Shown: positions 10,104 through 19,308 of the stretch, piece by piece | How positions within the stretch are numbered: position 1 is the first letter of the stretch | Layout of the letters: every line of letters begins with the position of its first letter | Assembly (NCBI RefSeq): GCF_040687965.1 | Contig: NZ_CP156084.1 | Coordinates: forward strand, 1,984,501-2,048,500 | Length of the DNA stretch: 64,000 nucleotides | Direction of reading: 5' to 3' | Source: Methylocystis echinoides | GTDB lineage: Bacteria; Pseudomonadota; Alphaproteobacteria; Rhizobiales; Beijerinckiaceae | Position numbers and translations under genes: made by a program | The notes under the pieces: generated by a model | What the model was told of the DNA's origin: nothing | Seen by the model: only the letters and a program-made list of their open reading frames with translations | Database searches by the model: none

Positions 10104-11102
10104 TCACCCGGCTCTCGCGGCGCTCGCGCGCGACGCCGCGACGCCGGTCCGCGCCTCGATCCAGGCATAGAATGCCGCCATGCCCTCGCCGGTCTGGGCG
10201 GAGACCACGAGCGTCTGCAGGCGCGGATTGACCCTCAAGGCGTTGGCGAGACAGGCCCCGACGTCGAAGGAAAGATGCGGCAGCAGATCGGCCTTGTTCA
10301 AGAGCATCAGATCCGCGGCGGCGAACATGTCCGGATATTTGAGCGGCTTGTCCTCCCCTTCCGTGACGGAGAGAACGACGATCTTGTGCGCCTCGCCGAG
10401 ATCGAATGCGGCCGGACAAACGAGATTGCCGACATTTTCGATGAAGAGAACGCCGCCCCTGGAAAGGTCGAGCGTCTCGAGCGCATGGCCGACCATATGG
10501 GCGTCGAGATGACACCCCTTGCCGGTGTTGATCTGAATCGCCGGCGCGCCGGTCGCGCGGATGCGTTCGGCGTCGTTCGACGTTTGTTGATCGCCTTCGA
10601 TGACCGCGACCGGGAACTTCAGTTTTACGTCGTCGATCGTCCGCACGAGCAGGGTGGTCTTGCCCGAGCCGGGGCTCGAGACGAGATTGAGCGCGAGTAC
10701 GCCGCGCGCGGCGAAGAAAGCGCGGTTGTCCCGGGCATAGGCGTCGTTCTTCGACAGGATGTCGCGTTCAATTCGGACGATCCGGTCCTGACTCAGCCCC
10801 GGAACATGCACGCCGGCCAATCCCGCGCCGAAGTCGACGACATCGGCGCCAGGGGCGTGGGAGTGGGCATGCGAGTGGGCGTGGGAGTGGGCATGCGAGT
10901 GGGCCTGCGAGTGGGCAGGGGCGCGCCCATCGGGATCATGACGATCGCCATGGGCGTCATGATGAGGGCGATGGTCGTGCTCATGATCAGGGTGGGTATG
11001 GTCGTGGACGTGGCGGTGAGGACCCTCCGCCGTCTCCGTCCGTCCGGCCTGCCTCTCGCCCGCTTCGATCGACGTCGTTCCGCAGCCGCATACCGTGCAC
11101 AT
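10104..11102 (-). CDS. hypB: HypB, nickel-binding GTPase
   Basis: GTPase that delivers nickel to the hydrogenase large subunit together with HypA. The start at ATG 11102 gives the family N-terminus MCTVCGCG, a high-affinity Ni motif, and an ATGA overlap with hypA. A long His/Asp stretch follows (about residues 28-85), first mixed HD/HE, then a run of repeated H-x dipeptides rich in HSHA. It probably stores nickel, as in rhizobial HypB. The G domain has the P-loop [22 protein letters not shown] and NKADLL. The protein has 332 residues. Confidence 0.97.
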   Translation of the reverse strand: MCTVCGCGTTSIEAGERQAGRTETAEGPHRHVHDHTHPDHEHDHRPHHDAHGDRHDPDGRAPAHSQAHSHAHSHAHSHAHSHAPGADVVDFGAGLAGVHVPGLSQDRIVRIERDILSKNDAYARDNRAFFAARGVLALNLVSSPGSGKTTLLVRTIDDVKLKFPVAVIEGDQQTSNDAERIRATGAPAIQINTGKGCHLDAHMVGHALETLDLSRGGVLFIENVGNLVCPAAFDLGEAHKIVVLSVTEGEDKPLKYPDMFAAADLMLLNKADLLPHLSFDVGACLANALRVNPRLQTLVVSAQTGEGMAAFYAWIEARTGVAASRASAARAG

Positions 11103-11443
11103 CAGTCGACCTCCAGTTCTTGAATGCGCAGCTCGTCGCCCGACGTCATCTGCACACGTCGCCCGCCGCAATCGGGACAAGCGCCGAAGCGCTCAGTGAG
11201 CGGAACCGTCTTCCCGCAATCGAGGCACCAACCTTCGCCCGGCGCGCGAATGATGTCCAGCGCGGCGCCTTCCGCCACCGTGCCGCGCGCGACCGCGTCG
11301 AAGCAAAAGCTCAACGCCGCCGGCTCGACATGCGCGAGCGCCCCGATCTCGAGCCGAACGACGCGCACCCGCCCGAAGCCCTGTCGGCGCGCCTCCTCGC
11401 TGAGGATGTCGACGATGCTCTCGGTCAGCGCCATCTCATGCAT
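11102..11443 (-). CDS. hypA: HypA, nickel metallochaperone
   Basis: Small protein that binds nickel through its N-terminal MHE motif and structural zinc through two CxxC pairs, and hands nickel to the large-subunit precursor with HypB. The 113-residue sequence begins MHEMALTES and has CLDCGKTV ... CPDCGG in the zinc domain. The start at 11443 is fixed by the MHE motif. It overlaps hupK by 8 bp at the 5' end and hypB by 3 bp at the 3' end. Confidence 0.97.
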   Translation of the reverse strand: MHEMALTESIVDILSEEARRQGFGRVRVVRLEIGALAHVEPAALSFCFDAVARGTVAEGAALDIIRAPGEGWCLDCGKTVPLTERFGACPDCGGRRVQMTSGDELRIQELEVD

Positions 11444-12542
11444 GGGCCACTTCCCGAAGGTCGATCTCGAAGGCGACGCAAGGGTCGAAGACGGCCGCAA
11501 GCTGGCCGATGCGGCGGCGCGCCGCGGCGCCCGAACTGATGCGCGCCCCGAGAAGCGCCTCTGCGAAAGGCCCGGCAGGATGAAAGTTCCATTCGGTCGG
11601 CGCGACCACTGCATATTCTCCGACCCGGCCGTCCGCGTCGAGCCTCGCCCAATGATACAATCTTCCGCGCGCCGTCTCCACTGCGGCGAATCCCTCTCCC
11701 GCGCCAAGCGCGCCGGCGGCCATCCATTCGCCGGCGTCGTCGCGCCACAGCCCGGTGAGCGCCTCCTGCATCGATGAAAGCGCCGACTGCATTGCAACGA
11801 TGCGCGCGGCCAGCCGCGCCGCCAGCCCCGAGCCGGCGTCGGTCTGGGCTTCGCGCCAATGGCGCGCGAAGGCGCCTGTTTCGATGCGGCGCCCCGGCAG
11901 CGCCGGCAGGGCGGCGAAGCGCGCCCCGCCTTTCGCGAGCGCCTGCGCGACGGCGAAGTCGTCCGACGACGAAAGCGCGTCGGGCGCCTTTGTGCGAAGA
12001 AAGGTTTGGCGCTGCGCGTCGTCAAGAAGAGCCGCAAGAAAGCTTCCGCGCTTTGGCGCTGGCCGGCCCTCAGCGACCACGCCAAAGGCTTTGGCCGCAT
12101 TCGAGAGCTGGTCGACGGCGGGCGCCAGTTCCGCGAGCGGCGCCTGGCGCCGGCATTGGTTCGCGAGGACGCGTGAGGCCGACATGGCCTCGCGCAGGGG
12201 CGTGGCGATGGCGGTCACATCCGACGCCCAGCCCAGCGCCGTCGCGCGCAGCGATTCCGACAGGTGCTCAGCGGCGAGCCCGATGACGTCGCACTGGGTA
12301 GACGTTGTCTCGGCTCCTCTCGCGGCGGCGATGGCGCACCGCGCCGCGATTTGGTGCGAAAAGCCGCAGAGGGTGAAGAGCTGACCCGCAAGCGCGAAAA
12401 TTTCCTCGTCGTTACGCCCGGCAAACAGGCGGGGGGCCAGTTCCGCCGGTCGCGTCGACTGGATCATGACGGAAGCCGCGCGCCCGTCGGCGTCGATGTC
12501 GAGGCCGATCTGGATCAGGCCTGTCCCAACGGGCGCGTTCAC
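11436..12542 (-). CDS. hupK: HupK, large-subunit-like maturation factor
   Basis: HupK resembles a degenerate hydrogenase large subunit and is thought to act as a scaffold during active-site assembly. I place a GTG start at 12542 because it overlaps the hupJ stop (GTGA), giving 368 residues. The relation to HupL is visible at both ends. The N-terminal L1 cysteine motif has become CGFSHQIAARC. Near the C-terminus, PTEWNFHPAGPF and VFDPCVAF parallel [10 protein letters not shown] and SFDPCLAC of HupL, with one of the two C-terminal cysteines lost and no cleavable tail. It lies between hupJ and hypA. Confidence 0.9.
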   Translation of the reverse strand: MNAPVGTGLIQIGLDIDADGRAASVMIQSTRPAELAPRLFAGRNDEEIFALAGQLFTLCGFSHQIAARCAIAAARGAETTSTQCDVIGLAAEHLSESLRATALGWASDVTAIATPLREAMSASRVLANQCRRQAPLAELAPAVDQLSNAAKAFGVVAEGRPAPKRGSFLAALLDDAQRQTFLRTKAPDALSSSDDFAVAQALAKGGARFAALPALPGRRIETGAFARHWREAQTDAGSGLAARLAARIVAMQSALSSMQEALTGLWRDDAGEWMAAGALGAGEGFAAVETARGRLYHWARLDADGRVGEYAVVAPTEWNFHPAGPFAEALLGARISSGAAARRRIGQLAAVFDPCVAFEIDLREVAHA

Positions 12543-13033
12543 GGCGGCGCCTCCTTGGCGCTGACCAATTGCCCGCGCAGCAGGGCGCGGCGATCCACGC
12601 TGGCGGGCGCCGGCCCGAGCTCGTCCAGCATGGCTGGATTGAACAGCGCCGAAATGGCCGCGGCCGCCGTCTCCCGCGCCGCCGCCATGTCTGCGAATCC
12701 GAACATGGGCGAAAACAGGGAGCAGGAATATATCACGCCGAATCCCTCGAGGGCGCCGCAAATGAATTCGACGTCCCCGGCGGGCAGGGTGATGGACAGA
12801 CGGCCGCCAGGACGCCCCTCCTGCGGAGAGTCCGGCGCCGCCGCCAAAACAAGATTCATGAACCAGGGCGTTACGATCACGCCGAGGGCTCTCTCGCCGA
12901 AGCCGCGAAAACCGACCGCCTCCACGTCGAGCGCCGCGTTGCAGATCGAGACGCCCTGCATGGGTCCCGAACGAATCTCGGCGTAAAGGGACGCGAGTCG
13001 CGCGCCGATCGCCTGCGCCGCCTCATCCCTCAT
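12539..13033 (-). CDS. hupJ: HupJ, hydrogenase assembly chaperone (HybE family)
   Basis: A HybE/HupJ-type protein, believed to assist large-subunit maturation or proofreading. The ATG at 13033 gives MRDEAAQAIGARLASLY and a 164-residue protein. The frame extends upstream, but only into the rubredoxin gene. Family features visible are VCNAALDVEAVGF-like sequence, IVTPWFMNLVLAA and LPAGDVEFICGALEGFGVIYSCSLFSPMF. In other organisms HupJ can be fused to the rubredoxin HupI. Here they are separate but overlap by 11 bp. Confidence 0.9.
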   Translation of the reverse strand: MRDEAAQAIGARLASLYAEIRSGPMQGVSICNAALDVEAVGFRGFGERALGVIVTPWFMNLVLAAAPDSPQEGRPGGRLSITLPAGDVEFICGALEGFGVIYSCSLFSPMFGFADMAAARETAAAAISALFNPAMLDELGPAPASVDRRALLRGQLVSAKEAPP

Positions 13034-13232
13034 GGCGGAATCGCAGAAATTTGTCGCGCGGCGCGTCGCATGTCGGACAGCGCCACTCCTCCGGCAATCG
13101 TGAAAAAGGCGTGCCCGGCGGGATCTGCCAGACGGGATCGCCTTCCGCCGGATCATAGACGCTCCAGCACACGCCGCACTCCATGCGCTCGGTCGCGGCG
13201 GCGTCTTCCGAGCGGGAGGGGTCGACGCTCAT
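13023..13232 (-). CDS. hupI: HupI, rubredoxin
   Basis: Small FeS4 redox protein used in assembly or protection of the hydrogenase in air. At 69 residues it has the two knuckles MECGVCWSVYDPAEGDP and WRCPTCDAPRDKF, giving the four iron-binding cysteines. The start overlaps the hupH stop (ATGA) and the 3' end runs 11 bp into hupJ, so translation is probably coupled. Confidence 0.95.
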   Translation of the reverse strand: MSVDPSRSEDAAATERMECGVCWSVYDPAEGDPVWQIPPGTPFSRLPEEWRCPTCDAPRDKFLRFRHEG

Positions 13233-14080
13233 TGAAAGTAGGCCTCGTGAATTTCGCGCAGACGCTCGGCCGAGTCGTGAAAATCCTCGTCCGCCGCGCA
13301 GGCCGCGAGCGGCGGGTCGCCGATTTCCAGCGTATCGAGAATAATCGCGTCCATCGCGTTGAAAAACTGCACCGACCAGACGTTGCGAACGCCCGTCGCA
13401 TGGACCCGGCAGCTTCCGTAGCCCCGCGAGACGAGGCGGACAGGCCCGTCGCCGAGCGTCTGCTGCAGAAACTGCATATCGGCCTCATTGACCGGCAGCA
13501 GCGAGAAATTGATGACATGCGGCGGATCGCCGGGCCGATGCGCAGCGCGGCGGGCGCGGATTTCAGCGAGGAGAGGCATGACGTTCATCGCGTCGGCGGG
13601 CGGGACGCCGATGTCGATTATTGTCCTGGCGAGTTCGGCCGCTTTGCGCACCGCCTGCGGTATGGCCGCGATTTCCAGATAATCGGCGATGCACGCGCCC
13701 CCTTCGTCGGTGAAGCGCACGCGCCACAAGCCGGCCAAAACCGACTCCTGAATTTGCGCCACGACGCCGTCCGTCAGCGCGGCGACGCCGGCGACCTCGC
13801 CCGCCCCGAGCAATTGCGAGAGCAATTCCCGATCATCCGCCGGGAGGTCGGTGATGTCGAAGAGGCGCGCCGGCGCCGACGCCTTCTGCGCGGCGAGCGC
13901 GTCGGCGACCCGGGGCAGGAGGCCGGCGACGGAAGGACAGCGCGCGATCAGCTCCTCGGCCGAGCGCGTCGCGAGAAAATTGATACGGCGCGTATCCGCA
14001 AGCGCATCGTCGCCGCCGATCTTTGCAAGCGTCACCGCTTCCTCGGCGCCTTCCGGCGCGACCCAGAAACCGACTTTCAC
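13229..14080 (-). CDS. hupH: HupH, hydrogenase expression/maturation protein (HyaF family)
   Basis: HupH/HyaF family member of 283 residues, required for full hydrogenase activity in rhizobia but of uncertain biochemical role. Family features include the C-terminal block VSRGYGSCRVHATGVRNVWS and FFNAMDAIILDTLEIGDPPL. It starts with GTG at 14080, overlapping the hupG stop (GTGA), and ends in an ATGA overlap with hupI. Confidence 0.92.
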   Translation of the reverse strand: MKVGFWVAPEGAEEAVTLAKIGGDDALADTRRINFLATRSAEELIARCPSVAGLLPRVADALAAQKASAPARLFDITDLPADDRELLSQLLGAGEVAGVAALTDGVVAQIQESVLAGLWRVRFTDEGGACIADYLEIAAIPQAVRKAAELARTIIDIGVPPADAMNVMPLLAEIRARRAAHRPGDPPHVINFSLLPVNEADMQFLQQTLGDGPVRLVSRGYGSCRVHATGVRNVWSVQFFNAMDAIILDTLEIGDPPLAACAADEDFHDSAERLREIHEAYFQ

Positions 14081-14508
14081 GCTGTCGCTCCCTTGTAAGC
14101 GGAGGTGATGGCGACCCGTGGCGCAGCTTGTGCGAGCGGTTGCGCCGCCGGATCGAGGAACGCCTCGATCTTCTGCACATAATCCGCCCAGTCGCGGACC
14201 CGCGGAATGACGCCGATCGTCACGCCGGCGCGGATGACCGCGAGAGAGGGGAAGACGTCGACGTGATAGACCTGTCCGAGCGTGCGCTCGGCCCCCAAGG
14301 CGACGACCGCGCCCCGCAAACGTCCCTGAAAAGCAGCCAGAAGCTCGGGGAAAATCACCGCGACGTCGGCGGTCTCGGGCCGCTGCGCCGGATCGCCGGG
14401 GAAGAACAGAAGCACTGCTTCGTTGCGGCCGCCGCCGAGCGCATCCGCGGCGCTCCTCTCGTCGATGATCGGAACGCCGGCGCGCTCCAAAACGCCGGAT
14501 GATGGCAT
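14077..14508 (-). CDS. hupG: HupG, thioredoxin-like small-subunit chaperone (HyaE family)
   Basis: A HupG/HyaE family protein of 143 residues with a thioredoxin-like fold that lacks the CxxC active site. Members bind the Tat-exported small subunit before transport. The core reads VLLFFPGDPAQRPETADVAVIFPELL and VDVFPSLAVIRAG. It lies 9 nt downstream of hupF and overlaps hupH. Confidence 0.9.
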   Translation of the reverse strand: MPSSGVLERAGVPIIDERSAADALGGGRNEAVLLFFPGDPAQRPETADVAVIFPELLAAFQGRLRGAVVALGAERTLGQVYHVDVFPSLAVIRAGVTIGVIPRVRDWADYVQKIEAFLDPAAQPLAQAAPRVAITSAYKGATA

Positions 14509-14517
14509 GACGCTCTC

Positions 14518-14820
14518 CTAGTCTCTCGGTTTGTGCAGGAAGGCCGGGAGTTGTGGTTCACGATCGACGAGATCGGCGAAGAAATGCTCGAAACCCTCTC
14601 CGTTCAGCGCCGCCTCCAACCCGTCGAGCGCGGCGTCGATCGCCGCCGCCTCGGCCGGGTCGAGAACGCGCATGGCGGCGCTAAGATGAACGAGCACGCG
14701 CGCGCCCGGTGGTTGGGCGCCGACGAGCAGCATCGAGACGACCGCCGTCTCGCCCTTGCGCGCGCAGATCGCCTGCGCGGCGTCGCCCGAGAGAACCGTC
14801 ATTGGAAAACCGAGGCACAT
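14518..14820 (-). CDS. hupF: HupF, HypC-family chaperone
   Basis: A HypC paralogue of 100 residues beginning MCLGFPMTVL, so the essential Cys2 is conserved. In rhizobia HupF helps HupL maturation and stabilises it under oxygen. It has a longer C-terminal tail than HypC (about residues 60-100), as expected for HupF. It follows the small His-rich protein gene by 5 nt and precedes hupG by 9 nt. Confidence 0.94.
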   Translation of the reverse strand: MCLGFPMTVLSGDAAQAICARKGETAVVSMLLVGAQPPGARVLVHLSAAMRVLDPAEAAAIDAALDGLEAALNGEGFEHFFADLVDREPQLPAFLHKPRD

Positions 14821-14825
14821 GGATA

Positions 14826-15050
14826 TCAGCCGCGCCGCCGGCGCAAAGCCCGGCCGGCGGCCTCAGTGGCGAAAAGGCCCATCCGCCACAGCGCTGCGAC
14901 GAGCGCGAGAACGAGCGCCGGATGCAATGGCTGCGCCGCCGTGTCGGCGACGACATGAGGATGAAGGTGGGAGCCCTCATGCGCCTGGGCGCCACACATT
15001 GCGGCGGCCAGGAGCAACATCGCCGCGCCAGTTCTTGAGAATAGATTCAT
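14826..15050 (-). CDS. Small exported His-rich protein in the hupE position
   Basis: A 74-residue protein with a Sec-type signal peptide (AAMLLLAAAMCGAQA, likely cleavage before HEGSH), a short histidine-rich stretch (HEGSHLHPH), one hydrophobic segment (about residues 44-58) and a basic C-terminus (RALRRRRG). It lies between hupD and hupF, exactly where rhizobial clusters encode the nickel permease HupE. It is much too short to be HupE and lacks its multiple helices. I do not recognise the family. The histidines suggest metal binding at the periplasmic face, but that is inference. Confidence 0.7.
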   Translation of the reverse strand: MNLFSRTGAAMLLLAAAMCGAQAHEGSHLHPHVVADTAAQPLHPALVLALVAALWRMGLFATEAAGRALRRRRG

Positions 15051-15067
15051 ACCCTCTCCTCCGTCCT

Positions 15068-15637
15068 TCAGAGGCGCCTTTCATAGCTTCGATGGTCGAT
15101 GTCGTTTGCGAGCAGCGCCGGCGCGCATTCGGACGGCGGGCGCGGCGTCAAAGCGACGCCCCATTCGGCGAGCAACGCAACGGCGGCGTCGATCGCTGGC
15201 GCGATGGCGGCGTGCACGGGCTCGGTGAGCGGCCCGCCCCAGTTCTCGAGGTCGAGGGGCTGGCAGCCGACGAGCGCGATTTTCTCCGGGTAGCGGCCGA
15301 GAAGATCGGCGGCGCTGAGCACCTCCTGGAACCCGGTCTGATGCAGGCTCATCTTCTTCGAGCCCGTGAACTTCGGAACCTCGTCGTCACGCACGATTTT
15401 CAGCGCGCCCGGCGCCAGGCCGTAATCGACGGCGTCGAAAACGAGAAGGCGATCGGCCTCCTCCACGAAATGGACGAGATAAAGACCCTGCGTGCCGCCG
15501 TCGAGGATCGTTACGTTCTCCGGCGCTGAGAACCGCCGATGAAAGGCCTCCGCGGCGCGCACGCCAAAGCCTTCGTCTCCCCACAAGATGTTCCCGATGC
15601 CGAGAACGAGGATTCGTGGCGCGCTCATCGTCGTCAC
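15068..15637 (-). CDS. hupD: HupD, hydrogenase maturation endopeptidase
   Basis: Ni-dependent endopeptidase that removes the C-terminal tail of HupL after the active site is complete. The 189-residue protein shows ILVLGIGNILWGDEGFGVR (metal-binding Glu), DAVDYGLAPG (Asp) and KMSLHQTGFQEVL (His). A GTG at 15637 overlaps the hupC stop (GTGA); an internal ATG at 15628 (MSAPRILVLG) would also fit. It is longer than typical 160-residue HupD/HyaD because of the C-terminal extension. Confidence 0.95.
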   Translation of the reverse strand: MTTMSAPRILVLGIGNILWGDEGFGVRAAEAFHRRFSAPENVTILDGGTQGLYLVHFVEEADRLLVFDAVDYGLAPGALKIVRDDEVPKFTGSKKMSLHQTGFQEVLSAADLLGRYPEKIALVGCQPLDLENWGGPLTEPVHAAIAPAIDAAVALLAEWGVALTPRPPSECAPALLANDIDHRSYERRL

Positions 15638-16362
15638 GCTGCTTCTTCGTCTCTGAAGATGCGCTCGCCCGTCACCATCGAAGAGATGATGCTTTGGCGA
15701 CTTACGATGTCCTCACGCACCGCGGCGTAGATGTGAATGATCGTGAAGACGACGAGCGCCCACATGCCGAGATGATGGAAAGTGTGCACCTCTTGGCTAT
15801 TCGGCCAGATTAGGAAGACCCAGCCGAAAGCCTTGTGCTGCCAGGAGTCGATCCCTTCGCCTTCCGAATAGAGCGCGAAGCCGGTCACGATCATGAAAAC
15901 GATCGGCACGGTGAACAGGGAAAACATCATCAACTGCGCCAGCGGATTATGGCCGACATATTTCTTCGGCGCCTTGGCGAGGAAGAGATACCATTTCGCC
16001 TCGTGCAGCACTTCCCACCAAAAGTCTTTGCTCCAGAAGGGCACGTAAAAGATCTGCCGGCAGTGCGGACTGCCAGCGAAAACCCAGTAGAGCCGCAAGA
16101 GAAAGGCGACGGCAAGGATCTGTCCCGCCGAGAGATGCGCGAAGCGAATGTAGCCCATGAGGAAATGGGCGCTGGCCTCGCCGGGCGCGCTCGGCGGCGG
16201 GCTCGCGATGAAATAGCCCGTGACGAACAGGACGATAATGCACAGCGCATTGACCCAGTGCCAGATGCGCACCGGCGCCTCATAGACATATACGGTCTGG
16301 CGTTGAACGGCGCGCGCGCCATGCGCGTCGCCGACCCCCGAGACATGGACGCTGTCGAACAT
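15634..16362 (-). CDS. hupC: HupC, b-type cytochrome subunit of the uptake hydrogenase
   Basis: Membrane cytochrome b that anchors HupSL and passes electrons from H2 to the quinone pool. The 242-residue protein begins with a polar N-terminus and then VYVYEAPVRIWHWVNALCIIVLFVTGYFI. Four membrane helices are evident. Haem-ligand histidines are expected among RIWHWVN, IRFAHLSAG and HTFHHLGMW. It follows hupL by 11 nt. Confidence 0.96.
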   Translation of the reverse strand: MFDSVHVSGVGDAHGARAVQRQTVYVYEAPVRIWHWVNALCIIVLFVTGYFIASPPPSAPGEASAHFLMGYIRFAHLSAGQILAVAFLLRLYWVFAGSPHCRQIFYVPFWSKDFWWEVLHEAKWYLFLAKAPKKYVGHNPLAQLMMFSLFTVPIVFMIVTGFALYSEGEGIDSWQHKAFGWVFLIWPNSQEVHTFHHLGMWALVVFTIIHIYAAVREDIVSRQSIISSMVTGERIFRDEEAA

Positions 16363-16373
16363 GAGCGCCTCCC

Positions 16374-18164
16374 CTAGCGAACCTTCACCGACGCCATTTC
16401 CTGCCCGTCAGGACTCATCACATGCGTGGAGCAGGCGAGGCAGGGGTCGAAGGAATGGATCGTGCGCAGGATCTCGAGCGGCTTTCCCGGATCCGCCATG
16501 GGCGTGTCCATCAGCGCCGCTTCGAACGCGCCGATATTTCCCTTGGGATCGCGCGGACTGCCGTTCCACGTGGTTGGCACGATGCACTGGTAATTGTCGA
16601 TCTTGCCGTCCTTGATCTTGATCCAGTGGCCGAGCGCGCCGCGCGGCGCCTCGGTGAAGCCATAGCCCCTGGCCTCCGTCGGCCAGGTCTTCGGCTCCCA
16701 TTTGTCCACATTCGCGGTCGATGAATCGCCCGCCTTGATGTTGGCAACGAGCTTGTCCTGGAAGTAGCGGAGCTTATGCGCCGCCCACTGGCACTCGAGG
16801 CCGCGCGCCGCCGTGCGGCCGAGCGTCGAGAACAGCGCCGTGACCGGAACGCCGAGCGTCTGGAGCAGCTTGTCGGCCGGCTCCTTGAACTCCGGCTTGC
16901 CCTGCGCATAGCCGATGATGTAGCGGGCGAGCGGCCCCACCTCCACGGCGTTGCCGCGCCAGCGCGGCGATTTGATCCAGCTGTATTTCCCCCCTTCGTC
17001 GACCGCCTCGATATTGGTCGGCGTGCCCTTGGCGTTGGGGCCGAGTTTGTAATTAGGCTCGGTGACGCCGTCGAAGGGATGCAGTCCCTTGGTTTCGTCG
17101 GGATATTTGTACCAGGAATGCGTCACGAATTCCTGGATCTGGTCCGGATCGGCCTGGTCGATCGGCAAGACCTCGTTGAGATTGCCGTTGAGGATCACGC
17201 CGCGCGGCAAGAGCAGGTTATTGGCGGAATAGTCATTGGCGTGCTCGGGAATGTCGCCATAGCTCATCACGCTCTTGCCGGAGAGGCCGCCGCCATAGAG
17301 CCAGTCCTTGTAGAAACCCGCGATCGCGACGAGGTCGGGGATATAAACCTGCTCGACGAATTCAATCGAGCGGTCGATGATCTCGGAGACGAGATTCAGC
17401 CGCTCCATATTGACCGCGCCGACCGCGCCCGCGCCATCGACATTGATGGCGCAGGGCGCGCCGCCCACCAGCCAGTTGGGATGCGGATTCTTGCCGCCGT
17501 AGACCGTGTGGATCTTGACGATGTCCTTCTGGAAATCGAGCGCCTCCAGATAATGCGCCACGGCCATGAGATTGGCCTCCGGCGGCAGCTTATAGGCGGG
17601 GTGCCCCCAGTAGCCGTTCTTGAACGGCCCGAGCTGGCCGGATTCGACAAACTTCTTGAGCCGCGTCTGAAGGTCCTTGAAGTAGCCAGGAGAGGAGAGG
17701 GGCCAGGGGGAGATCGACTGCGCCAGGGCGGACGTCGCCTTGGGATCCGCCGACAGCGCGGACACCACGTCGACCCAGTCGAGCGCGTGCAAATGATAGA
17801 AATGCACCAGGTGATCATGCACCTGCAGGGTCAGCTGCATGATGTTGCGGATCGAATTGGCGTTCTCGGGTATGTTGATCGAGAGCGCGTTCTCGACCGC
17901 CCGCACCGAGGTCAACGCATGGGTGCCGGTGCAGACGCCGCAGATCCGTTCGGTGAAGGCCCAGGCGTCGCGGGGGTCGCGATTCCTGAGAATGACCTCG
18001 ATGCCGCGCCACATTGTGCCGGTCGAGACGGCGTTGCGAATGACATTGTTCTCGTCGACATTCACCTCCAGCCGCAAATGGCCTTCGATGCGGGTGACGG
18101 GATCGACGACGACGCGCTTGCCGGAATTGTCGAGATTGAAGCCGTTCGGAGTCTGGACGCCCAT
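16374..18164 (-). CDS. hupL: HupL, [NiFe]-hydrogenase large subunit
   Basis: Catalytic large subunit of a group 1 membrane-bound uptake hydrogenase that oxidises H2 in the periplasm. It has 596 residues. The L1 motif [10 protein letters not shown] holds Cys75 and Cys78. The C-terminal L2 motif DPCLACSTH holds Cys575 and Cys578, followed by a 15-residue tail (VMSPDG...) that HupD should remove after His581. [12 protein letters not shown] at the N-terminus provides the conserved Glu. Co-exported with HupS through the Tat route. All active-site ligands are present. Confidence 0.98.
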   Translation of the reverse strand: MGVQTPNGFNLDNSGKRVVVDPVTRIEGHLRLEVNVDENNVIRNAVSTGTMWRGIEVILRNRDPRDAWAFTERICGVCTGTHALTSVRAVENALSINIPENANSIRNIMQLTLQVHDHLVHFYHLHALDWVDVVSALSADPKATSALAQSISPWPLSSPGYFKDLQTRLKKFVESGQLGPFKNGYWGHPAYKLPPEANLMAVAHYLEALDFQKDIVKIHTVYGGKNPHPNWLVGGAPCAINVDGAGAVGAVNMERLNLVSEIIDRSIEFVEQVYIPDLVAIAGFYKDWLYGGGLSGKSVMSYGDIPEHANDYSANNLLLPRGVILNGNLNEVLPIDQADPDQIQEFVTHSWYKYPDETKGLHPFDGVTEPNYKLGPNAKGTPTNIEAVDEGGKYSWIKSPRWRGNAVEVGPLARYIIGYAQGKPEFKEPADKLLQTLGVPVTALFSTLGRTAARGLECQWAAHKLRYFQDKLVANIKAGDSSTANVDKWEPKTWPTEARGYGFTEAPRGALGHWIKIKDGKIDNYQCIVPTTWNGSPRDPKGNIGAFEAALMDTPMADPGKPLEILRTIHSFDPCLACSTHVMSPDGQEMASVKVR

Positions 18165-18180
18165 GACGAAATCCTAGAGG

Positions 18181-18210
18181 TCCGCGGAGCGCCTGTCGGG
18201 CGCCGCGGGG
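18181..18210 (-). repeat. GC-rich hairpin between hupS and hupL
   Basis: The 58-nt gap between hupS and hupL contains CCGCGG-CGCC and GGCGCTCCGCGG arms around a CGACA loop, pairing over about ten bases with one bulge. There is no U-run, so it is more likely an mRNA-stabilising or processing hairpin than a terminator, given that hupL must be transcribed through it. Confidence 0.5.
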
Positions 18211-18222
18211 AGAGAAACGGGA

Positions 18223-19308
18223 TCAGACGGTCTCTTTGTCGGGACGCTTGGCGACGACACGCTTGACGGCGGTGATCGCCGCATGCGTCGCGACGGCGGC
18301 GCCGACGACGCCGGCGGCGGCCATGCCGATCTCGTCGGCGTTCTTCTCGACGCCGAACTGGCGGATCGTCGACAGGCGCTCGTAGAACGGCCCCTTGTCC
18401 CAGAAGCCCTCTTCGGAACAGCCGATGCAGCCGTGGCCCGACTGAATGGGGAAGGACACGCCGCCATTCCAGCGCACCGTCGAACAGGCGTTATAGGTCG
18501 TTGGGCCCTTGCAGCCCATCTTGTAAAGGCAATAGCCCTTTCGCGCGGCTTCGTCGTCCCATTCCTCGACGAACTGGCCGGCGTCGAAATGCGGGCGGCG
18601 ATAACACTTGTCGTGAATGCGCTGAGAATAGAACATTTTCGGCCGCCCCTGGCGGTCGAGCTCCGGCAGCCGGCCGAAGGTGGTGATATAGGTCACGACG
18701 CCCGTCATCACTTCCGCAATTGGCGGGCAGCCGGGAACCTTGATGATCGGCTTGTCCCTGATCACTTTATCGATAGGGGTCGCCTGAGTGGGATTAGGCG
18801 CCGCCGCCTGAACGCAGCCCCAGGAGGCGCAAGCTCCCCAGGCGATGATGGCCATGGCGTCCTGCGCCATCCATTTCAGCTTTTCGACAAAGGGCTTGCC
18901 GCCGTCGATGCAGAACATGCCGCCTTCGTTCAGGGGCGGATTGCCTTCCACGGCAAGTATATATTTGCCCTTATATTTCTCTTTGGTTTCCTCGAGGATC
19001 GCCTCCGCCTGATGGCCGGCCGCCGCCATGATCGTATCGTCGTAGTCAAGCGAAATCATCGACAAGACGACGTCCTTCACCAGGGGATGCGCCGAACGGA
19101 TGAAGCTTTCCGAGCAGCAGGTGCACTCCAGTCCGTGCATCCATATTACGGGCACGCGCGGATTATTCTCGAGCGCGTGCGCCATCTTCGACGCCGCCAC
19201 GGGCCCGAAACCGAGGCTCGCGGCCGTCAGGGAGCAGAATTTTGTGAAACTGCGACGGGTGACACCTTGACGCCGGATGACGTCGTAAAAGGATTCGATG
19301 GCGGGCAT
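18223..19308 (-). CDS. hupS: HupS, [NiFe]-hydrogenase small subunit, Tat-exported
   Basis: Electron-transfer subunit with three iron-sulfur clusters. The ATG at 19308 gives a 361-residue precursor whose Tat signal is TRRSFTKFC at about residue 17, followed by a hydrophobic stretch. [21 protein letters not shown] and VPGCPPIAE carry the proximal-cluster cysteines. The medial and distal cluster residues lie in [16 protein letters not shown] and [15 protein letters not shown]-terminal hydrophobic helix ([19 protein letters not shown]) anchors it to the membrane. The frame continues upstream but crosses the promoter region. First gene of the operon. Confidence 0.98.
   Translation of the reverse strand: MPAIESFYDVIRRQGVTRRSFTKFCSLTAASLGFGPVAASKMAHALENNPRVPVIWMHGLECTCCSESFIRSAHPLVKDVVLSMISLDYDDTIMAAAGHQAEAILEETKEKYKGKYILAVEGNPPLNEGGMFCIDGGKPFVEKLKWMAQDAMAIIAWGACASWGCVQAAAPNPTQATPIDKVIRDKPIIKVPGCPPIAEVMTGVVTYITTFGRLPELDRQGRPKMFYSQRIHDKCYRRPHFDAGQFVEEWDDEAARKGYCLYKMGCKGPTTYNACSTVRWNGGVSFPIQSGHGCIGCSEEGFWDKGPFYERLSTIRQFGVEKNADEIGMAAAGVVGAAVATHAAITAVKRVVAKRPDKETV

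Noticed and set aside
14826-15050. Miniprotein considered as a truncated HupE
   Set aside because: Only one hydrophobic segment follows the signal peptide and none of the HupE helix motifs is present, so it is not a recognisable fragment of HupE.
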